Assembly (NCBI RefSeq): GCF_907164915.1
Contig: NC_061869.1
Span: 39,556,840 to 39,620,839, forward strand
Direction of reading: 5' to 3'
Length of the DNA: 64,000 nucleotides
Source: Impatiens glandulifera
Lineage: Eukaryota; Streptophyta; Magnoliopsida; Ericales; Balsaminaceae
Shown one piece after another: positions 59,201 to 64,000 of this stretch. The position numbers were made by a program, and so were the translations under genes. The notes below the pieces were generated by a model. That model was given only the letters and a program-made list of their open reading frames with translations, was not told the origin of the DNA and did no database searches. Each line of letters begins with the position of its first letter. Position 1 is the stretch's first letter.

Positions 59201-59690
59201 CGAAATTTCGAATGCAGACCGTGTAAGTAAATCTATCATTGTGAACGATTCACATTTTTTGAAAGCAGACACCATGTAATATAATGTACACCTCTATTCA
59301 ATATTGTATTTTTTGGCAGATCTTTTTTCCAGCAATTCAAGACGGGCATTTTTTTTAGTTTTCAATAACTTCCTAGAAAAGTAAATTCAAGTATTTGACA
59401 AAAGGGATATGGAAAACACACCCTTTGAGAAAAAATATCAAAGCATCATAAATTTGGTAATACACTAATCTGTGGTCATGGTTTTATATCAATTTACATG
59501 CATACATTCTATCGTGTTAATGATTTTACATCAAATTAACATGCATTATATTTCAGCTTTTACATGAAACTGGAAGTTGAGAGTGAATGGAGTATCAACA
59601 TCCATGCTCAAACTTTCGTTATTGTGGAGTTGGTAATTCAACTATTGTTGGCATTGCATTTGAAGGATGAAACGGTAAAACAATTTAAGA
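56260..59690 (+). pseudogene. Decayed intron-containing Ulp1-like (C48) protease gene of transposon type
   Basis: A CT-rich leader (56260-56397) precedes ATG 56398-56400. A later piece reads EKCRKLPVDDEICKTRTSPM (56758-56817). The 57054-57239 frame (EYKDNLRAWRRRWGMNE; DLPKIILQNKAGDNTFRIEF) matches the region before the protease in plant transposon Ulp1 proteins. A Pro/Asn-rich, low-complexity stretch follows (57849-58575). Protease-like blocks are HSRVNSLVVDVWSYMLN (58930-58990) and PAIQDGHFF with the likely catalytic His (about 59333). The Cys region is not clear. Intron-like gaps have AG/GT borders. The SUMO-protease fold is known in MULE and CACTA elements; its role there is unsettled. Many stops show it is dead. 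Confidence 0.55.
57849..58014 (+). repeat. 15-bp coding minisatellite (NE-K/Q-P-x)
   Basis: About 11 tandem copies of AATGAGAAGCCTCxx, in frame with 58041-58574 of the Ulp1-like gene, giving pentapeptides such as NEKPQ, NEKPP, NEQPR. Four copies carry stops (GAA TAA, CCT TAA, GAG TAG types). Confidence 0.85.
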
Positions 59691-59739
59691 GTTGTTATTA
59701 AATAATAACTTGCAATGAATAACATAATTATTAATGTAG

Positions 59740-61168
59740 TTAAGCAATGATATACCAGATTTATAATTGATTGACTAATTTTTCTTGTTGATTTTATTTT
59801 ATTTTAATTCTTCTCTAAGAACATTTTATTCTCTTACCAGACTTTGTTTTCTTCTTAGATTTAATTACTTTGACTCGAATAGAGTTACCCTCACCAGAAT
59901 CTAATCCAATTGGTGGTGTTTGATTCTTTATATCCTATTGTAACTTATTATCCACAAACTTACATTGGTTCATCATCATTTCTTTCAAATGCTTATACAT
60001 GTCATCTCTTTCTGTTTCCTTTGTAAATAAATGTATAGACAAGCAACACAAATCTCTATATCAGATATTTTGAAGCTTACTCGGATCAACATTACTGTTG
60101 TTAACCATTGAATTTGTTACTCCAAAATATCATTCTTGTGTCGTTCTTGTCCACCTCCTTAATATCATTGCAGAAGGAATCTTCATCACGTTTCTCCTCG
60201 TGAATATCTTCAGAATATGAGAAAATAAAATCCCACCAAAATCAAATTTACGATAGCTACACTCAATATTATTCACCATTTTTATGAACTATAATTGTAT
60301 GATGGTATCTTTTCTTGTGGGGTGTTATTTTATATTTTGTGTGTATCAACATCCTTAAACATTTCTACACCACAATCATGCGACTTAAACCATTACTATT
60401 TAAAACACTTAAATACCTCGGGAGTGTAAACCATATTTGCATCCTTTAAGATCTCAATGGGGTAGGACAAAAACGACACACTAGTAATTGATTTGAAATC
60501 AGCTTTTAACTCATCATATCTAAGTTCCTCGATGAGTCTGTAGAAGTGTTTAAAAATTTTCAAGAACTTGTGTTTGTAGGAGACATAGATTTTCAATAGA
60601 CTTCTAATGCTCTCACTTCTTAGTGTTGTAGTCATATTAACCAAAACATATATCATCCATATGCTAAATCCCACTTTCACCTAATCCAAAACACGCGCTT
60701 CAACAAATCGTTGTCTTCAAGTGCAAACTTTGTCAATATTTGATTCCAGGCTTTAGGAAACTCTCCCTCTTCATCAAAATCATATATACATGAAGAAAAA
60801 TCCTTCGAAAAATCTCTGAACTGATGAAACACGGAGCTTCAATATATGGATGCATTTTGAAAATTTTGACAAATATTGAGACGATGATTTGTTTTAGGCC
60901 ATTTAGTTGATAAGGTCTTAGCCAAGGCCACGTCTTGATCTATAAGAATAGTTTTCTGTTTTTTGCCACACATAGCAGTTGTGAAAATCTCAAACAACCA
61001 TTCAAAATTCATACCAATTTCATCATATAATAGAGCTGCACCAAAAATAATAGATTGTTTGTGATGATTCACACCTACAAAAAGCGCAATTAGACAACCT
61101 TCCTTATTCTTCCTGTAGGTCATGTTGAAACTAACAACATCTCCAAAGTATGAAAAATTGGATCGCAT
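59740..61168 (-). pseudogene. MULE transposase remnant, FAR1/FRS-like
   Basis: 61168-60839 reads YFGDVVSFNMTYRKNKEGC, FVGVNHHKQSIIFGAALLYD and ILIDQDVALAKTLSTKWP, the catalytic core of FAR1-like MULE transposases (first Asp in DVVSFNMTY, second in DQD), plus HRLNICQNF where the family has HR-CxWH. After a frame break, 60680-60396 carries TTTLRSESIRSLLKIYVS and ELKADFKSITSV, as in the C-terminal part. 59740-60395 holds a basic tail with IRVKVIKSKKKTKSGKRIK. The N-terminal DNA-binding domain is missing. It runs convergently to the Ulp1-like gene, as would fit one MULE. Confidence 0.8.
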
Positions 61169-61374
61169 CTTGGCATTAAACCAAAAAATATTGTTATTAA
61201 CTCGTCCACATCAAGTTGAAAAGAATTATAAAACCGAGATCATCAGATTTTTTTTCTTCACATACTATAATACACCCCCTATATCTCCAAAATTACATCC
61301 CCTGGTTCTTTTCGATCGCAAGTAATTTTTGTAATCATTAGGAAGAAAACCTAAATTGTCCCTGCCACCGAATT

Positions 61375-61380
61375 ATTTTC
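61375..61380. repeat. Direct repeat flanking solo LTR 2, left
   Basis: ATTTTC, identical to 62590-62595; the expected copia duplication is five bases, so one base may be chance. Confidence 0.65.
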
Positions 61381-62589
61381 TATTAGAGCACGTGACAACA
61401 ATAGAAGGGGGGAGGGTTATGTATTGTTAGAGATTAAAATATGTTTCTATTCTTCACAAATTGTCGCAAACTCTTGAACGTATTCAAATGCACAAATGCT
61501 TGCTAAATTTGAAGCGGCAGATGCAAGACTGTTAGATGCAGAAATAAAATAACATAAGGAGTTTTATGGATGTTCGGTGATAAAACTCCTATGTAACCCC
61601 TTCTTTTTATTTCCATAAGGTTTTTCACTAGAAGGATTTGAATCATAGAACAACTACACAAACCCAGTCAGAACACAGGACTTAACAGATGTCTGTTTCT
61701 GAACTCCTAGCTATCACTCTGTTGAACAAACAATATTCTATTCAACTTACAATTACTGAAAATACACTCAGTTAGAACAGTAAATTATAGCTCATCTTAG
61801 CTTAGTGAACTATAGAATGATCTTAGAGAGAGAGTAAAACATATAGCTTAACACTTCAGAATTCGTGCAATGATTCATAGAGGCAGAGAGACTCGTCGTT
61901 GTACTCTAATCACCTTATATATTGAAGTGTAGAAACGTTCGAATCACTCTCTTAGATACATGTCAGACTTTTGTTAGATGTACGCCAGGTGTACGAGATC
62001 GTACACAAGAATATATTTGTTGGATCTTGGCATACCGGATTATACTGCGGAATATTCGGTAGAGCGTGGTGTACTAGAAGGTACAACGTGGGCTAGTAGA
62101 ATAATCAAGTACATGGAAATTAACCGTATTCAGCTAACTCGACAGACTGCAGATAACGAACACTACAGTTTGATATGTTGATGAATAGTGCAAATAGATG
62201 GAAGCTTCTTCAGATGGCTGCTGAAGCAAGGCGTCTGCTTGCGCACTTCTTCACACGGCTGCTGAAGCAAGGCGTCTGCTGAAGCAAGGCGTTTGCTCGC
62301 GCACTTCTTCAGACCAAGGCATCTGTTTAAGTGAGACGTCTGCTCGCGCAATTCTTTAGACCAGAGATGAAGACAAGCGTCTCTTGAGCTGTACCTGCGT
62401 ATAAAACATTTGCACAACTTAATTTTATTCACTTATGAACTCATCATCAAAACTATGTCGTATTGATTGAATTATTTTTAGTCACCTAAATTCATTTTAA
62501 TCAATTAAAGCATTTTTTTTATTTCAACTTAATTAATTATTTGTCTCTTAATTAAATATATTTCTTTCTTTATTTAACTTAATATAACA
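61381..62589 (-). mobile_element. Copia solo LTR 2
   Basis: 1209 bases, plus-strand ends TATTAGAGCACG and TATAACA, flanked by ATTTTC. In reverse it follows the copia LTR at 31252-32563 from TGTTATATTAAGTTAAATAAAG through GACATAGTTTTGATGATGAG, the ~39-base repeat words GAAGCAAGGCGTCTGC (62190-62350), a TATATAAGG promoter-like spot (61910-61920) and GAATAGAAACATATTTTAATC to the end. No internal region remains. Frames inside are not genes. Confidence 0.82.
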
Positions 62590-62884
62590 ATTTTCCCATT
62601 TTTGATGATTTTAAAACTAAGTTTAAAACAGGCAATTAAAAGTAAATAAGACATTTGTATAAATATAAAATACATAGAATATACAAAGTTTGAGATTCCT
62701 CCCTTTTAATTATTGAATCTTCAGCCTTCATTTTGACCGCCTTCGATTAGATCGCCGAAGAGAAGACTTTCCCATCGAACTTTTCTTCTTCGACCTCCTC
62801 CATGGTCTGCACCTCGGCCTCTAATAAAGTAAGCAAGTAAGAAATTCTATTAGAAAATAATATCGTAAAGAAACACTAAATTTA
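62590..62884. other. Spacer after solo LTR 2
   Basis: No firm gene. On the minus strand, AG at about 62822 opens a short, very basic frame (RPRCRPWRRSKKKSSMGKSS) ending in TGA near 62735; a nuclear-protein tail or chance. Confidence 0.3.
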
Positions 62885-63672
62885 ATAAAATATGTAGAAT
62901 ATACCTCATAAAAAATTTCTAACACGATAGTGATGAAAATTAGTAATCATTTGTCCATTACGCCTGCTACGACCACAAATTTTTATATTTTCTTCCATAT
63001 TAGGTACTTGGATCATATGATTGCTATAAAAATGTGTTAACGACGTCCAAATGTTTTTTCTCATCCTTCCTCTCTAAATTCTTGTGACCTAATTTTTATC
63101 GTCTTGATCAAACTAACAACCAATACCATGTTTTCACAATTGCCCCTATGTTTGTAGCAATTGTGAAACACTTTGTTGTTGATTTAGAAAAGCCTCAAGT
63201 TGTGTTTTTGCGTCATTATGAACACTAGCTATGCCACCAACATGTGTATTAAATATTTAAATCGCTTTTATCCCATTTCTTATTCCTGAATTAATAAACA
63301 CCTCATCTCTAACTCGACATCCTCTATGCGAGTTTGTAAAGAGATAACACCAAAACAAAAAAGCAACATCTTTTAATATTCTATACTCTAACCATAAAAA
63401 CCTTTTAAACCAAACATCTTGAAAACTCTTACACACTTTACCAAATTGTTTTCGATGATAGCTATGACCAAAAGGTTGACAAGGGCCTCTAATCAAATGC
63501 TCTCTTCGAACTTGATCTCTAATAGAAATATCAAATTCATTCATTGGTTTGCGTAGCCCTGGATCACTAATAACATCATCCGGGTTAAATTCAACGCACT
63601 AATGTTGTTTTCACTGATTTATTCATTAACACTTTTATAAGAGTCAACACTTCGTTTTAAATACTTCTCCAT
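62885..63672 (-). pseudogene. hAT transposase remnant (TTF zinc finger / ZMYM1-like), internally deleted
   Basis: ATG 63672-63670 (MEKYLKRSVDSYKSVNE), a stop and a frame change, then VEFNPDDVISDPGLRKP, RREHLIRGPCQPFGHSY, WFKRFLWLEYRILKDVAFLF and CYLFTNSHRG: the TTF-type zinc-finger start of plant ZMYM1-like hAT proteins. HVGGIASVHNDAKTQLEAFL follows. The sequence then jumps (about 63100) to VPNMEENIKICGRSRR and NFHHYRVRNFL, a block that lies several hundred residues further on in such proteins, so the DUF4371 core with its first catalytic residues is deleted. The end of the protein is missing. Confidence 0.75.
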
Positions 63673-63999
63673 AACCTATATTAGTATAATATAGGAAAAT
63701 AAATAAAATAATTAAATAAAAAATCAGTTTTTATCATAATCATACCACTTTTATCTTATTCATCTTTAGACTCTATGTAACATTAATACCTCTAGCATTT
63801 ATGAATTAAACACATATAACTGAAATTAGAAATTAGAGATAATATGCATCCAAAATACCTTCTAGGCTTTTATGATAAAGAAAAAGAATTTTAGGCTGGA
63901 GTCTGAAATAGAGAACTGAAATAAAATCAAAAGACTTCTTCAAAAATCTTAGTCTGTAGATACCTAAATCATAAATGTGGAGCATTTGGTTTGAAAGTT
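63673..63999. other. AT-rich end of window, no gene seen
   Basis: Upstream side of the hAT remnant; no terminal inverted repeat was recognised and no open frame is convincing. Confidence 0.4.
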
Positions 64000-64000
64000 G

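Noticed and set aside
62735..62822. Basic C-terminal exon on the minus strand
   Set aside because: Only about 28 residues, compositionally biased, with no partner exon; kept only as a remark in the spacer entry.

Overview
The window looks like a stretch of eudicot plant nuclear DNA, probably pericentromeric or otherwise heterochromatic. It is strongly AT-rich and is built almost entirely of decayed, nested transposable elements. No intact host gene was found. The evidence for a plant is: Tat/Ogre-type and chromodomain Ty3/gypsy elements, a SIRE-like Ty1/copia element, plant-type MULE (FAR1-like transposase plus Ulp1-like protease), CACTA and hAT fragments, and an inserted piece of the chloroplast gene ycf1. 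Two 500-base N runs (983-1482, 29938-30437) are assembly gaps.

Layout. 1-982: 3' end of a chromovirus with its chromodomain and the start of its 3' LTR. 1483-4590: a long LTR (called LTR-B here), minus orientation, carrying a retroposed transcript fragment. 4612-4720: a tRNA-like SINE head. 4893-15615 and 29162-29937: a tandem array of ~4 kb units. Each unit is a ~1.9 kb AT-rich segment with an exon-like stretch plus a truncated LTR-B. Unit 1 carries the ycf1 insert. Unit 3 is split by a complete-ended, minus-strand Tat element (Tat-1, 15616-29156) with a perfect 5-bp target duplication.

31252-36000: a 5' LTR and gag/integrase remnant of a copia element. It abuts a second, older minus-strand Tat/Ogre element (Tat-2, ~36000-46676) with ORF1, gag, protease and pol. 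Tat-2 is itself interrupted by a copia solo LTR (39238-41293). Tat-2's 5' LTR (46676 to ~49140) is an LTR-B, which links the LTR-B copies and the tandem array to Tat-2-like elements. 49484-50190: piece of a Tat-1-type LTR. 50576-50853: possible host-gene exon fragments. 51350-54411: LTR-B in the opposite orientation. 55411-55801: CACTA remnant. 56260-61168: decayed MULE with convergent Ulp1-like and FAR1-like genes. 61381-62589: second copia solo LTR with flanking direct repeats. 62885-63672: hAT transposase remnant.

Nothing here works together as a living pathway; the interest lies in nesting order, tandem amplification, LTR and 3'-UTR satellite formation, and captured gene or organelle pieces. 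All homology statements come from recognising motifs by eye, without database searches.
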